A DNA stretch of 64,000 nucleotides from Catonia carolina (Eukaryota; Arthropoda; Insecta; Hemiptera; Achilidae). Numbering within the stretch: position 1 is the stretch's first letter; the number at the start of each line of letters is the position of its first letter. The notes below the pieces were generated by a model that saw nothing but the letters and a program-made list of their open reading frames with translations, did not search any database and was not told the origin of the DNA. The position numbers were made by a program, and so were the translations under genes. The DNA lies in the NCBI GenBank assembly GCA_035578175.1, contig JAQMRL010000004.1:40009401-40073400 (forward strand), written 5' to 3'. This document shows positions 1 through 11,486 of this stretch, in pieces.

Positions 1-60
1 CGACATGAAAACAATACTTTCCTTCCTTTACAATCATGTAGGGCAAAAGAAAGTAATAAA
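1..60 (+). repeat. Family A 3' end, cut by window edge
   Basis: The window opens inside the 3' end of a family A copy. It shows the ACTTTCC arm, a T/A-rich loop and the GCAAAAGAAAGTA end that close every other copy (compare 33960-34010). Only the terminal hairpin region lies within the window. Confidence 0.8.
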
Positions 61-609
61 AACTAATAAATTCATTAAAATTATTAGCTAATGTAAATTG
101 TATGTAGTCTAAAACAATAAAATGAAAGTTCAATGTATTTCGTATGTTTTTAATTAAATTCCTGAATGTACATACAATAAATAAGAGAATAATTATAATT
201 GATCGTAAAGTTTTATTATTGTAAAATTCTGTACGGATACTTTAAACAACCACATAATATTTCACAACTGAAGTTCAAACATTTCTGTATCTTCTCTGTA
301 AATCTACTAAATAATTTGCATGAGCCGCACTGTAATTTTTAATTTAAAAAATGATTGATATAGAAAAACTGACCCAGAAATTTAAATTTATGTAAATTAA
401 TTTCTGTTAAGCAGGTAAAAGTGGCATGCTTTACATATTAATACATATAGAAAAACTTACTATATTATGTACATATATTTTATAAGCGTTGAATAAAAAT
501 AACTTAATAAAATGTACATCAGTGTTGAAGTAATATGACAGTATGACAGTTCAGGTAAAATAAATCATCTTTGTGAGGATTTTCTACTTTGTAATTTTTT
601 CCCTTTTTG

Positions 610-1015
610 TATGATCCGGAAACCTAAATCGTTTTTTGACATCAGTCTCTCGACTAGTGTGATGCAGTTCTCCAAGCTGTTCCATCTTGCGCAAGTCGTT
701 TCATGTCTACATACCTGCAACACCCTACATCTTTTGTAATTTGCTTTAAATATTATAACATTTTCCTCCCCCTACAATTCATTCCCTAAATATTACCCTC
801 GATTATTAATAGACCAATACATACATTGATAGACCAATATAGCTTGAGCAATCCTACTTTTGATATCATTTGTACTTTTACCATCCTTTGTTGTTTTACT
901 CCCTGGATAGCAGAACTTCCTCAACTTTTCCCCAACTTCCTGAATGTTTTCGTTGCCTACTTTTAAATTATCCATCTCTTCTAAACCACACTTGCTACTG
1001 CACCTAAAATTTATG
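610..1015 (-). pseudogene. Non-LTR retrotransposon RT C-terminal remnant
   Basis: The minus strand encodes a 60-residue open stretch (975 to 793) reading EVGEKLRKFCYPGSKTT and then KSTNDIKSRIAQA. This matches the FCYLGS...IKSRIAQA region just after the RT palm in RTE-like retrotransposons, as the family is generally known. Downstream (790 to 610) are degenerate pieces such as RLAQDGTAWR that resemble the ORF end. It has no catalytic motif, is truncated on both sides and is broken by stops. The clade is an inference from motif resemblance. Confidence 0.65.
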
Positions 1016-1495
1016 ACTACTATATTTTTTACTAGATCAAATATTACATAATAGTATTCTACAACCCGTTTTTCTACAACTTTACCTATAAGGTATTTTT
1101 ATAGTTAAGAAGGAAAAATTGGCAGAATATTGTATTTCATTTCATTGATAAGTCTAGTGAAGAAATAAAAGTACCGATCTTTCTTAATTGATTCTACTGT
1201 TTTGAATAAGTCAGTTTAACGATAAAAACAAAATTTTCTCAAGGACAGGTCATCAAAAAGATAATGCGGAGTTTATCAACATTTTCAGGGGCTTTTATAA
1301 CGATTAGAGAGAGGAGATAAATATGTGTTATTTTATTAAAAATCAAAAAACTAAATATTAGAGCACGTGACTCATTTATTTTTTTGTGTTAAGTAGACCT
1401 GGTACAATGGAAAAAGAAACTGTCAACGTATGGATTCCTTTACAACAATCATACCTACTGATTTCAGTATAAAAATACAACAAAGGATATCTGTT
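1016..1495. other. AT-rich stretch, nothing recognised
   Basis: I see no open frame of note, no terminal repeats and no similarity to the window's repeat families. Confidence 0.5.
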
Positions 1496-1886
1496 TTGTT
1501 GTTTAGGTCATCGGCCGAAAGGCTGTTTGAACCTCTAGTGGCTCTACTAAGTAAAACGATAAGTGAGGTGGTTTACAAGTGCCTTCCTCACTGAATGAAA
1601 AAGTAGCTATGCTTATCAGCATGTCAGACCTTCTGAAAATCACTTTCCACCCTGCAAATGACACCTTCACTTTATTCACTACAGGGTCTGGCTGTAGAAT
1701 GAAATTCATTACTCTTGGAGAAGATAACTCTGACTAGTTTCTTTTACACCTTTACTTTTTGCGTTTTTATGCTTCAGTCATATAATTGGGCGACTATGAG
1801 ATAAGAAACAAAACAATTTTTTATAGCCCTGGAACTAGCATATCGAGTACAAATAATTTTACACTCCACCTGCCTGTTGTAGGCAA
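1496..1886 (-). repeat. Family B SINE-like element
   Basis: This is a full-length minus copy. It begins at its 3' end with TTGTTGTTTAGGTCATC (complement of the AAC tail), then the GCCGAAAGGC hairpin and the GAGTGAGGTGGTTTAC block. It runs to the 5' end motif near 1880 (CACTCCACCTGCC). Short frames across it are by-products of the repeat and not genes. Confidence 0.85.
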
Positions 1887-2615
1887 AAATAATCTGTGTA
1901 AAATATTTTCAACTACCAAAGAAACAATTCGTATGATAATCATTGTATTAGAAACTATCTTTTGTCTTCTTACAAACTTATAAGCCCGGGGACGCATTTG
2001 CAGCAAGTTCATAATAAAACCAGTAACTCACCATTTGCTGAGCTTACGGCAAACTAAACTTAAAGCATCCAACTTCTTACTCAATGTTACAAGTGAAATT
2101 TAAATCAAATTGAAGCCAAATCATGATTTTACAAATAAAACCAATTAGTATTGGAAACATGAATATTGTTGACATCATTATGAAAATCATCAGCGGGAAA
2201 GGGGGAAATACGACCTAAGAGTAACTGAATATTTTTTATTATTAGAAAAAGTAGGTAAAATTTATTTCTTAGAAAAATCTTTAGAGTTTTTGAAAAGCTT
2301 ACGTAACATACATAACTTTCAGCTTACAGCTTACATAACATACATAACTTTCTATGCTGAAATCGGAAATATTTTATTATCTGTCACGTCAATAATTTTC
2401 AAAAATTTAGGAAAATGTAAAGAGATAGAAATGCAGATGAAAAAGATAATGTATTCACATAATAGATGTAATAGATAATGTATTTATACATGCATAATAC
2501 AATACATTAACTACAATAGAGTAGGTAAAGCAAATAAAATATTATTTCATTAAACCTATTATAATATTTCCAAACTTCAAAAATTACGTAATATTATTTC
2601 ATATCCTCGATTATT
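1887..2615. other. AT-rich spacer with a short direct duplication
   Basis: No gene seen. At 2297-2320 and 2329-2352 there is a 24-bp near-identical direct repeat (GCTTACRTAACATACATAAC at its core) with a 32-bp period, probably a local slippage duplication. Confidence 0.55.
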
Positions 2616-3103
2616 CCCATAACGGGCAAGTGGAGTGTTAAAATAATTGCACTCGATCTGTTGGTTTCAGGGCTACAAATATATAGTTATGTTTCTTATC
2701 ATATAGTCACCCAATCACATGAATGAACTATTTAAGAACAGAAGAGGTAGAGGTGTAAAAGACACTTGTCAGAGTTATCTCCTCTGAGAGTAATGAATTT
2801 CACTATATAAACAGACCCTGTGATGAATGAAGTGAAGGTGTCATAGCAGGGTGGAAAGTAGGTGCTTTTTATATTTTAAGATTATTATAAATTAAACTGT
2901 TATTAATACTAATATTTGTAAATGGAATTATGTACAGAAATAAAGAATTTATTATTATTATATTTCCGGAGGGGTTGGCATGCTGATAAGCATGCTCTTT
3001 CAACTCAGTGAGGAAGGCAATTGTAAACCACATCACTCCTCGGTTTTACATGGTAAAACCTCTAGAGGTTCAAACCAGCCTTTCGGCTGTTGACCTAAAC
3101 AAC
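2616..3103 (+). repeat. Family B SINE-like element with insertion
   Basis: Plus-strand copy from CCATAACGGGCAAG to CCTTTCGGCTGTTGACC and AAACAAC. It is about 100 bp longer than other copies because unrelated AT-rich sequence interrupts the ...GTAGGTGCTTTT|CGGAGG... block at 2868-2966. Confidence 0.85.
2868..2966 (+). mobile_element. Short LINE-like 3' tail inserted in family B
   Basis: About 95 bp splits the family B copy. It contains an AATAAA signal followed by TTTATTATTATTAT, as in non-LTR retrotransposon 3' ends with ATT tails. The word TATATTT occurs at both junctions and may be the target duplication. The parent element is unknown. Confidence 0.5.
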
Positions 3104-4189
3104 ATCTTATATTACTCTGGAATCTTTAAACTTTTTAACAGTGAAATAATTTTTGAAATCGGTAAAGTGGTTTACGAGATTTCTTCGTACAAACAAACAA
3201 ATAAACAATAGTTACTTCTGTATAATATTAATGTAGACTACAGAACTGTTTGGATACATTATTGAATCGATGGCTTTGACCTTCCGATATAAGCTAATAC
3301 TGAGAATAACTCGACCGATGGTAATGTACTTGATAATATGGAATGGAAGGGATGACTACAATGATAAATGATCTATAGATCTTCTACATAAAATTATTAA
3401 ATGGATTAGAAATTTTTCATTGTCCTGTCTTCGAAATGATCACCTGTAATAACCGACTGATTATTTCTTTTTATCTTTGATTGGTTCGATATCTTCTCCA
3501 CTCTCTAGAAATAAATACAAATACATTCCTACGCAATTACTAAGAGGACTTTATGTCCGTATTACATTCAATTCTAGATAACAATCGGACGTGACAAATT
3601 AAAAAGAATTCAGGTAAAGCACAAATGTAGTTGATTCAACCTGGAAACCACCGTTCGGAAATAACGGATAGTTTACTTTTGTTTTTTTCTCATTCCTGAA
3701 CTCTGAGTCATTTCCAGTACAACTGTTACTTTATTTCACATTATTTTTCGTCTCGTTTTCTTTAAATGTGTAACAAAATTACAGCACGAATTTTGTTTGA
3801 TTGATGTTGATGGTTAAGCGTAGAAATATTTTAAATAAATAAAAATAAAATCATGTTATTGGGTGTGACCTACAACAAAACGTAATTACCTTAGGAGTTA
3901 CTTTATTGCTAATATTAAATAAACGTTTCTATTGTTTTGCTTGTCTTTCCGTTCTCAGTACACATTTTTAAGAATTAAAAGCTCTTTATATGTACAGAAA
4001 TTATATTTAAATACATTATTACAAAAAAGTAAAGTTTGTTTATTTATTTCTTTGTATGAGATAATTAAAATTAATACATAATACATTAAAATTAATACAA
4101 AATTAAAAACTAAAAATAACAAATTTATGAACAGCAGGAAAATAAAAGGAAAATGAAATGTTTTCACGTGACATTTTTTGATTAGCTTA
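3104..4189. other. AT-rich stretch, nothing recognised
   Basis: The only structured piece is an AAACAAACAAATAAAC run at 3190-3210 after a GGTAAAGTGGTTTACGAG phrase, possibly a decayed retroposon tail. An 87-codon minus frame at 3955-4218 is low-complexity and hydrophobic from AT-rich DNA and shows no domain; I do not call it a gene. Confidence 0.5.
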
Positions 4190-4240
4190 ACGAATAGAGC
4201 CCAAAAAAGTGTAGCCACAACATTTTTGAATCACTCTGTA
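4190..4240 (-). repeat. Mariner-like terminal fragment
   Basis: The sequence ends GAATCACTCTG followed by TA at 4239-4240. The same 11-bp end closes the element at 24588-25808, also next to TA. No partner end is seen upstream, so this is read as a solo terminus; it could be chance. Confidence 0.35.
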
Positions 4241-4250
4241 TACTACAATA

Positions 4251-6265
4251 GGTATGTCTACACTCGTGCGCTTTCATTTTTAACTTGCGATTCGCATGAG
4301 CTTAGAGGCATACCACCTTCCCGCACTCTTTTGAAGAGCTTCATCTCAGAGAAGAAACATAACGAATGTTTTTGTACACTACACTAAATTAAAGCCTGTT
4401 CGTTCCTGCATTGATTGGTTTAATTTATATTGTTTTATTTAGAAATTAATCGGAGATAACTCAGTAATTTACGCAAAAAATTACTCAGTTTTTAGCCGGT
4501 TTTCCGTTAATGTGGATTTTTAAACGTCCGTTACTCCGTCCAGGCTTTTCATAAAAATCTGCGTTTAAGTACGTTGAAGATCAGAGTTTTTTATATAATA
4601 CGAATAATTTAAAAGTTAAATGTCATGTTCCGTTGCAATATGCCGGCCATTATTTAAAAAAGTGCTTTTTTGTCTCCACGTAAAGGTAGGGAAATGATTT
4701 TTGGACTGAACCATGCATTTTCAAAACAGTATTATGTCAAGCAAAGCGTTAATTTTTTTAAATAAAATCATCGTTAATTAATTCAAAATGAGCTACGGAA
4801 TGAGTTGCAGCAGGAAAAACACAGAAATTTGCTTTTCTAAACGACTATACTCGGAGCGGATACCGCTATAGAGCTCAGTTTCCTTTCAAGAAGTTTGGAG
4901 GCTAATAGAATTTTCTATTAACACCAAATATTTATTTATTTCTAATTACAAATGCAAAATAACGATACATGGCACAATACTGCTGCAAAAAAGCATGGTT
5001 CAGTCCAAAAATCATTTTTCTATCTTTGCGTGAAGCAAAAATACACTTTTTTTTAAAAAATGGCCGGCATTTTAAAATGGATCATCAGACTTCTATTTTA
5101 AAATGTTCATACAGAGAAAACTCTGATCTTCAACTTACTTAAACACTTTTCTTTTATAAAAAGCCTGGACGGAGTAACGGACGTTTAAAAACCACATTAA
5201 CGGAAAACCGGCTAAAATCTGAGTACTCTTTATGTGTAGATTGCTGCATCTCAGACTAGTTTCAAAATAAAATAATCTAAGTCAAACCAATCAACCCAGG
5301 AAAGAACAGACTTTAATTTAGTGTAGTGTTCAAAAATATTCGTTATGTTTTTTTGAGATCTTCTTCTTCTTAAAGTTCCATCTCCTATCGGAGGTTGGAT
5401 ATCATAATGGCTATGGTCACTCTGCTGGCTGCCGCTCTGAATAGTTGCAATGAACTACAGTTGAACCATTCTCTAAGATTCCGCAGCCAGGAGATGCGTC
5501 TTCTTCCTCGGATCCTTCCCTGCATAATAATTCTCAGCAACTCATAATTTTCTCCTCTGGTTATGTGACCCAAATATTCTAGTTTTCCTGTTTTTATACT
5601 TTTCATAACTTCTAACTCGTTATTTAAACGTCGGAGCACCTCAACATTGGTAACCTTTTGGACCCACTGAATTTTCAATATTCTCCTGTAACACCACATT
5701 TCGAACGCTTCTATCTTCTTTATGTGTTGTTTCTTCAATGTCCAAGCTTCCATTCCATATAGTACGATAGAAAATACATAACATCTTAGAGCCCTCAATC
5801 TGAGCGGCAACTGAAGGTCTTAGTTTGTTAGCATTGTCTTCAATTTTATGAATGCTTGCCTTGCAGTTTCAATTCGTACTTTAATTTCTTTACTTTGGTC
5901 ATTCTTGCCATCAACCCAGGTTCCCAGATATTTGCATGTCTCTACTTTTTCTATTTGGGTTTGCTCTATTGTTAATATTTCATTTCCATGTTCTGCTTTC
6001 GAGACAATCATAAATTTAGTCTTTTTCTCATTTATTCTAAGTCCATATCCAATGCAATGATCGTTAATTCTATTCACCAACTCTTGCAGCGATTCCAGGG
6101 TGTCTGCCATCACAACGGTGTCATCAGCGAATCTTATGTTATTTACTATTATTTTTTTTACTGTTTTTACTGTTATTTTTTGAGATAAAGCTCTTCAAAT
6201 GAGTGCGGAAAGGTGAAATGGCATGACTCTAAGCGCATGCGACATCGCACGAGTGTGGACTTAGC
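4251..6265. mobile_element. Large inverted-repeat (foldback) DNA element
   Basis: Two arms of roughly 500 bp are inverted copies of each other. The left arm is about 4251-4745. The right arm is about 4965-5348 plus 6187-6265, interrupted by a LINE. Matching landmarks include TACACTCGTGCG / CGCACGAGTGTGG at the outer ends, CCGGTTTTCCGTTAATGTGG / CCACATTAACGGAAAACCGG, and GGACTGAACCATGC / GCATGGTTCAGTCC near the centre. The loop is about 220 bp. No transposase frame exists, so it is non-autonomous. Without the LINE it would be about 1.2 kb. Exact ends and target duplication are unresolved. Confidence 0.8.
5360..6175 (-). pseudogene. RTE-like retrotransposon, 5'-truncated
   Basis: On the minus strand the reading starts near 6145 with RFADDTVVMADTLE, the RT catalytic FADD box. 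It continues through KTKFMIVSK and CKYLGTWVDG (6113-5820). After a stop and frame change it resumes with VLYGMEAWTLKK, LEYLGHITRG and RRRISWLRNLREWF (5810-5385). These blocks in this order are typical of the RTE lineage C-terminus. The copy sits in the right arm of the inverted-repeat element and is flanked by an 11-bp direct repeat, TTTTTTGAGAT (5349-5359 and 6176-6186). A GAAGAAGAAG-like tail lies at its 3' end. Confidence 0.85.
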
Positions 6266-7210
6266 TAATACGATCTATTGTATGCAATGAATTGTATTAT
6301 ACAAGGTTATCAGGTACGGTACAGTATTCCTCACCAATACATCATCATATAATCTTTTTCTTTTTAATTATTTACGGAATGGATATCCAAAAAGTAATGT
6401 CACATCCGGTTGGATGTGACTTGAAAGTTTGGAAAACCTTACATAAATCAAAGAGATTTTACTATTTTTAAAATAAATATAGTAGTTTTGCATACTCCCC
6501 TTTCCCACACATTACTTTCTCTCTACGCAATCAGAAATTTTGAGAATTATTGAAAAGTGTGAACGGGTGAAACTATCAGCAAGGGTTTCGCATTTATGTA
6601 AACACGTTTTCAATATCAGTCTTCCTTGAATTTTTTTTAAAAATCAGGCTTCTCTATTTTCATTATTTACATTAATTAAAATACAATACAATTTAAAACA
6701 TACAATTTAATACATAAAATTTAGTAAATACGGGAGATCGTTTTAACTATGTAAATTAACAAAAAATATTCTTATAAAAAAAATTTGTCTACATTTTTCT
6801 TAAATACTCAGAGAAAAAAGAATAAATAGGATAGCATTTGTAATTAGAAACGTAGCTAAATTGCTATTTAAACAGCTGGTACTAACGCTAGGTATGTAAG
6901 GGTAATTAGAATTTTTTATAAGCATAAAAAACGAACCTTATACATTAGTAAATCTGTTTGTTCTTTAGGTTAAATGCAAAACGTTTTTAGTTGTAAAGAC
7001 CTAAATTTTCAAAAGGATTTATGGTTTAATTAATTAAAATTCACGATAAATGATTTATTAAGATAACCTTACTGAATTAACTTTATTTGTTTTTAAAGTC
7101 ATATTTTCATCGATTGCTTAGTTCTTTAGCAATTACTTTTTAGCAATTTTTAGGGTTAATAATGCGGTTAAACACTGTTCTAGACGAAATACGACAACGA
7201 AACAAAAAAA
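6266..7210. other. AT-rich stretch, nothing recognised
   Basis: No coding potential, terminal repeat or family match seen up to the A-run that precedes the next family A copy. Confidence 0.5.
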
Positions 7211-8151
7211 TCTGGTGTGAAACACTCACACAACTTTCTCTTGCCAATGCAAATAATTAACAATAAACCTAATATTAATAATAAAGCATTAGAAATAAAC
7301 AAAAAACTAACCTCAAAAAACATAACCTTATTTTAATCATGAGTGAAGGACGCAAAATGAAAATCAACCTTACTTCGGCTTAAAAATACGGAAAATCACT
7401 CTTTCACACTAAACTAGGCTCTGTAGAGAAAAATACTCTGAATAAAAGTTGTAGATTGTTTTATTTTCTATAAAATTGAATATAGACACTTTTGTCGTAA
7501 AATGCATTCTAAGGTCGAAATCTTTAAAAAATCGATTTTTCACACGTTTTCGTGAGAAAAAAACAAAAATCGCTAATTACTGCTAAACTAAGCGTTATAC
7601 AAAAAAATGTTAGAAATAAAAGTTGTAGAATCTAAATTCTCTACAACTTTTATTATATAAATTTTTGTGTTCAAATGCATATTAAACCCGTAATCTTAAA
7701 AAAACTATTTTTCTGCGTGAAAACAGCCTCACCGAGAATTTCAGCAAATATGGCGCCTACCCTATCTTATTGAGCATAAAATAAATGTAGTAAATGAGGC
7801 GATTTTTAAACAAATCGTACGACCAGTTTTTGAGAAAATTGCAAGAAAGTGAAAAATTATGCGAATAAACTACAACTTCCGGTTGACCGATTTTTATGAA
7901 AATATTCATGTCGGGTCCGATAGTGGTATGTAACTTTTACTAAGTTTTAAGTTTCAAGTTCGTACGATGTTTCGTTCTTGAGATATTCTGTTCACACACA
8001 TACACACACACAGACCAATCGCTAAACACATGTTTTTTGGGTTCATGGGGTCTGAAAACGTGTAGATCCGGTGAAAACTCGATTTCGAAAAATCGACATG
8101 AAAACAATACTTTCCTTCCTATATATTCATATAAGCAAGAGAAAGTAAAAA
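7211..8151 (+). repeat. Family A element, full length
   Basis: Starts TCTGGTGTGAAACACTCACA after an A-run and carries the subterminal ACTTTCTCTTGCC. Two related internal units contain CTAAACTAAGC and AAAAGTTGTAG. The conserved TTCCGGTTGACCGATTTT block and a CA microsatellite near 7990-8010 follow. It ends in the hairpin and AGAGAAAGTAAAAA. It encodes no protein. Confidence 0.9.
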
Positions 8152-8296
8152 TATTAAGACGAACGTTTTCAAAACGCTTCGGAAATTAACCTTCTAGACA
8201 ATAGTAACCAATAACACAGATTGAAACTTCTCAAAATTTTATCCTTACCGTACAGACAAAATTTTCAAAATTAACTGCAAAAACTATCGCCCATAA

Positions 8297-8473
8297 TTTT
8301 TTTTACTTTATTTAAAGTCGCATCGACAGCTTGGTCATTAGCGACTACTGTGGGATTTGTTTCTGTAACGGTGGGTTTGAACGTGTTAAAATTTCCAGAG
8401 CCTAGCCGGGAATCGAACCCGGGACCTTCTGCTTTGAAACCTAGCGCGCTAGCCACTACGCCACGGAGGTGCC
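8297..8473 (-). repeat. tRNA-headed SINE
   Basis: Read on the minus strand from 8473, the head shows an A-box-like TGGCGTAGTGGCTAGCGC and a B-box GGTTCGATTCC at tRNA spacing. A non-tRNA body follows (TTCAAACCCACCGTTACAG, then ATGACCAAGCTGTCGATG). The acceptor arms do not pair as a tRNA gene would, so this is a SINE. Confidence 0.8.
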
Positions 8474-8499
8474 TAATAAAATTTTTATTTTTACATTTT

Positions 8500-8672
8500 T
8501 TTTTTGTTTATCCCGATTGAGTCGCATCAACAGTTCGGTTATAAGCGACTAATGTGGGTTGTGTAACGGTGAGTTTTAACATGTAAAAATTTCCAGATCC
8601 AAGTCGGGAATCGGACCTGAAACTTTCGCGTTGTAGGCTAACGCGCTACCACTACACTACACGGAGGCAGCC
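8500..8672 (-). repeat. tRNA-headed SINE, second tandem copy
   Basis: A second, more diverged copy of the 8297-8473 SINE in the same orientation. The head is at 8672-8600 with a mutated B-box (GTCCGATTCCCG) and the body has the same ACTCACCGTTACACAACCC phrase. The two lie nearly head to tail. Confidence 0.75.
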
Positions 8673-9709
8673 TTTAAATCTATTAATTTGCTGACAATAA
8701 TTCCTAACATTTGTATTAGTAATAAACACTTTAAAATTAACCTGACCTACAACAACAGTTGATTTTTAAATGGTGTTACGTTAGTAAGCGTGATCTGCAT
8801 CAAGATTTATTTTGTAATGTTGTAAAATTCACTTGTAGTTAAATAATTTAACTGATTGTAAATAGTATTAATAGAAGTTAAAAAAATGACGTGGTTACTT
8901 TCAATTGGTAACCCAAAAATATTTTCAGGTTCTTCAAAAAACGAGTACACTTTGAATCATTAGGACTGTTGATCAATGTTATTTTGTATGAAATATTTCC
9001 AAAATCACATATAATGGCTTTTTGTATCAGCATAAATTATTCTGTCGCCATAGACTACTTTCAGGATAAAAATAAGTTTTTTAAGGATAATAAATCTGTC
9101 AATTAGATAACTATTATAATTAGAATTTTATCTTAAATTTGTAAGTCCGTGGTTCAACGTTAAGTTATTTATATGATCCTTTAAAACTCAATGCCTGGTA
9201 GATAACTTCTCCCTGAAAAAATATTACCGTCGACTTTTCAGTATGGAACATTTGTTACGTGCCGTCCATGCTTTATTGCCTAATTATGGTAAAATATTAC
9301 TGGAAATAAAATTTAAATTTCACATCTGCATAAAATTCTTTCGGTTGTTTTTTAAGCTATCATAAATATCTAAATCGCTAAGTTTTATCGAATATAAATT
9401 TCAAATGGAGATCGCGTTTACCCTTTAATACAGAGTTCAACTAAACGGATTTAAATATTGCGAGGGAAATTTAAATAATTAACATGACAAATTATTGTAG
9501 AAAAAACGGTTCGGTCGAGAACAATAAAACTTTTTAAGAGTCAAGATGGCAACCTTAGAAACAATTAATTAGATGTAACATAACATCTTTTATTCATTTA
9601 AAAATGTCAGCTCCAATTGGATCGTGGACACCAGACTAACAACGTTCAAAGATAAAATGTTTGCTTTTGGATGAGGTAAAACTGGGGGAAATTTACTCAA
9701 GAATATTAA
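8673..9709. other. AT-rich stretch, nothing recognised
   Basis: No supported gene or repeat; the sequence just before 9710 may be further decayed mariner DNA. Confidence 0.45.
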
Positions 9710-10035
9710 CACGGTATGAGGAAAATATTTTAAACCGAAGTAACTTGTTTTGAGTGAAAACATCCGGATTTGACCACCAAAATAAAAACTTACGCGTCAA
9801 CCGGTAAAGTCATTTTGACGGTCTACTGGAACTCACAAGAGTTAATTTTTATGAGTATTTAGAAGAAAACGTGCCGTGATTGTGAGCACTATTTTAATAT
9901 GCTTCAACTGAAAAGAAGAACCGCGATAAGACAAAACGTATGGGTGCTCTCTCAAAACGTATGATTCTCTTGCTTCATAACCCGCGTCCCACGCAGCTTA
10001 AGTAACGAGAGAAACGCTCTAAAACTGAAAATTAA
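9710..10035 (+). pseudogene. Decayed mariner-family transposase
   Basis: With frame changes the plus strand gives YFKPK, then KHPDLTTKIKTYASTGKV running on as ILTVYWNSQE, then RMILLLHNPRPTQLK. These align by eye to the mariner blocks (KHPDSP..KKFKT, K.MLTVFWD, HDNARPH) seen in the intact mariner at 48197-49270. Several stops occur, the second catalytic aspartate is replaced (HNPRP for HDNARP) and no inverted repeats were found. It is an old, dead copy. Confidence 0.6.
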
Positions 10036-10202
10036 ATCCGTTATAATTTCATTTTTGTTGCCACAATGGTAGATTAGACTATTTAAAGTTAAACATATAT
10101 TTAAGTACTTAACATTTTGTGAAAATGTTAGAAAAAAATCAGATGATTAAAACCTTACTAAATTGGAACAAATTTATTAAATTTAATTTGTAAAAGATTT
10201 AA

Positions 10203-10318
10203 CAAATTGTAGTTTTGTACTTACTCAAAATCCCTTGTTTGATTACTGTATGAAGAAGTCAATTTCAAAAAACTTACCTGTAAACAACAAAAAGGACAAT
10301 TAATGATTTAACTGTGAC
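10203..10318 (+). repeat. Repeat K copy 1
   Basis: About 115 bp closely matching 51517-51634 in the same orientation. Shared landmarks are GTTTGATTA, TGTATGAAGAAG, AAAACTTACCTGTAAACAA and TTAATGATTTAAC. No coding frame. Origin unknown. Confidence 0.65.
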
Positions 10319-10394
10319 TAATAGCGTCAAAAGGTATTTTAACAATTTAAACAATTTGGAAAGAAAATATGTACCCGGTTTTTATGCATCTTTT

Positions 10395-10698
10395 TTAGTC
10401 CATCCGTAACGAAATAACAATTTTTTTAGGATGCTCAAATACCTTAATACTTTGTAGTAATAAGAGGCTAAATTTCAGCTACCATTAATAAGAAAACATG
10501 CAGGAACACTCCTCTAAAACGTCATATGTTTCTTCTTCAAATTGATCGTGCTACATGTTCTGAAACATGGGCTAAGTGTAAAATGCGGTAAAAAAATAGG
10601 TACCTACATATTTTGTTTCTAAATCCCCAGAAAATGCCTAATACACTCCCGTGTTTCGTAATTAATACGAATATAATAACAAACAACCATGCTTTAAC
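10395..10698 (+). repeat. Repeat J copy 1
   Basis: Matches 56412-56720 in inverse orientation, with GAAAACATGCAGGA, GTGCTACATGTTCT and AACATGGGCTAAGTG as landmarks. It is interrupted at a TTAA by the MITE at 10699-11253. Similarity resumes at 11254 (TTAAAACAAGTCGTACC against the complement of 56415 downward). Confidence 0.7.
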
Positions 10699-11253
10699 CC
10701 TTAATAGGTCTTTGGTAAGTATACTTACTACTGGCAATAAGGTTGATTTTATTTAAGAATAAGCTATGTAGTTGAACCTTATTGGATTTTATGATATTGT
10801 AGAAGTTCTCTGGTAAGTAGGCTATCCACATTTTGAGATTAGCGCGCAGCGACCATTTTATTTGTGAGTGCACAAATGTTGTAAGGATTCACATCAGGGT
10901 ACGCTACCGATTTGTTTTGTTGTTACTTTTGTACAGACTTAGAAAATTCTAGTTTTTTACGGGAAAGCAAGCATTCATGCTAATATAAAGTTAAGATAAG
11001 TTATTCCACAAAGTTTTTTGTTATATAGTACTACAAGTTGTTTTAATAAGCATTCTTACCACTAAACATTATGTGATATCTATTTCAAAAATCGTTCCTT
11101 AGTAAGTAATACTTACTAAGGCTTAATATTAACACAAAGTAATATCTTAATTAATGTTCTGGCCCTAGAAATACACTATTCAAGTCCCTGTACAGCAAAA
11201 TTTAATGTTTCGCATCATATATATTTTCCTCCTTAGTACTACCCTACAAAGGG
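10699..11253. mobile_element. piggyBac-like MITE with TTAA duplication
   Basis: A 555-bp non-coding insertion flanked by TTAA on both sides (10695-10698 and 11254-11257). Its inverted ends are CCCTTAATAGG on the left and the complement CCCTTTGTAGGG on the right. TTAA target choice and CCC-starting ends are the piggyBac hallmark. The uninterrupted target is visible in repeat J at 56412-56415. Inside is a 12-bp-stem palindrome, CCTTAGTAAGTA / TACTTACTAAGG (11097-11121), and further GTAAGTA motifs near the ends. No transposase. Confidence 0.75.
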
Positions 11254-11486
11254 TTAAAACAAGTCGTACCTGAAATTTTCATGTTTTTTACTTGGTGAGA
11301 TACGTGGTTCCAAAAACAGGCTTAATCTTTCATTTTACGTACTACAGTGTTGGTGCTGCACGGTGTCAGTACCAAAAAGTCAACAAGGGTAAATAATTTT
11401 ACAATGTACAATTTCTATTTTACTAATTGTTACATTATTAACTGGTTGTAAGTTAACGAAACGAAGTTAAAGAAATCATAATTATT

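Noticed and set aside
3955..4218. 87-codon hydrophobic frame, possible membrane protein
   Set aside because: It is AT-rich low-complexity sequence with no initiation context, partner or homologous motif.
7211..8151. Family A as a canonical Helitron
   Set aside because: The TC start and 3' hairpin fit, but the 3' end lacks CTRR (it ends GAAAGTAAAAA) and there is a subterminal inverted repeat, so a Helentron-associated type is favoured.
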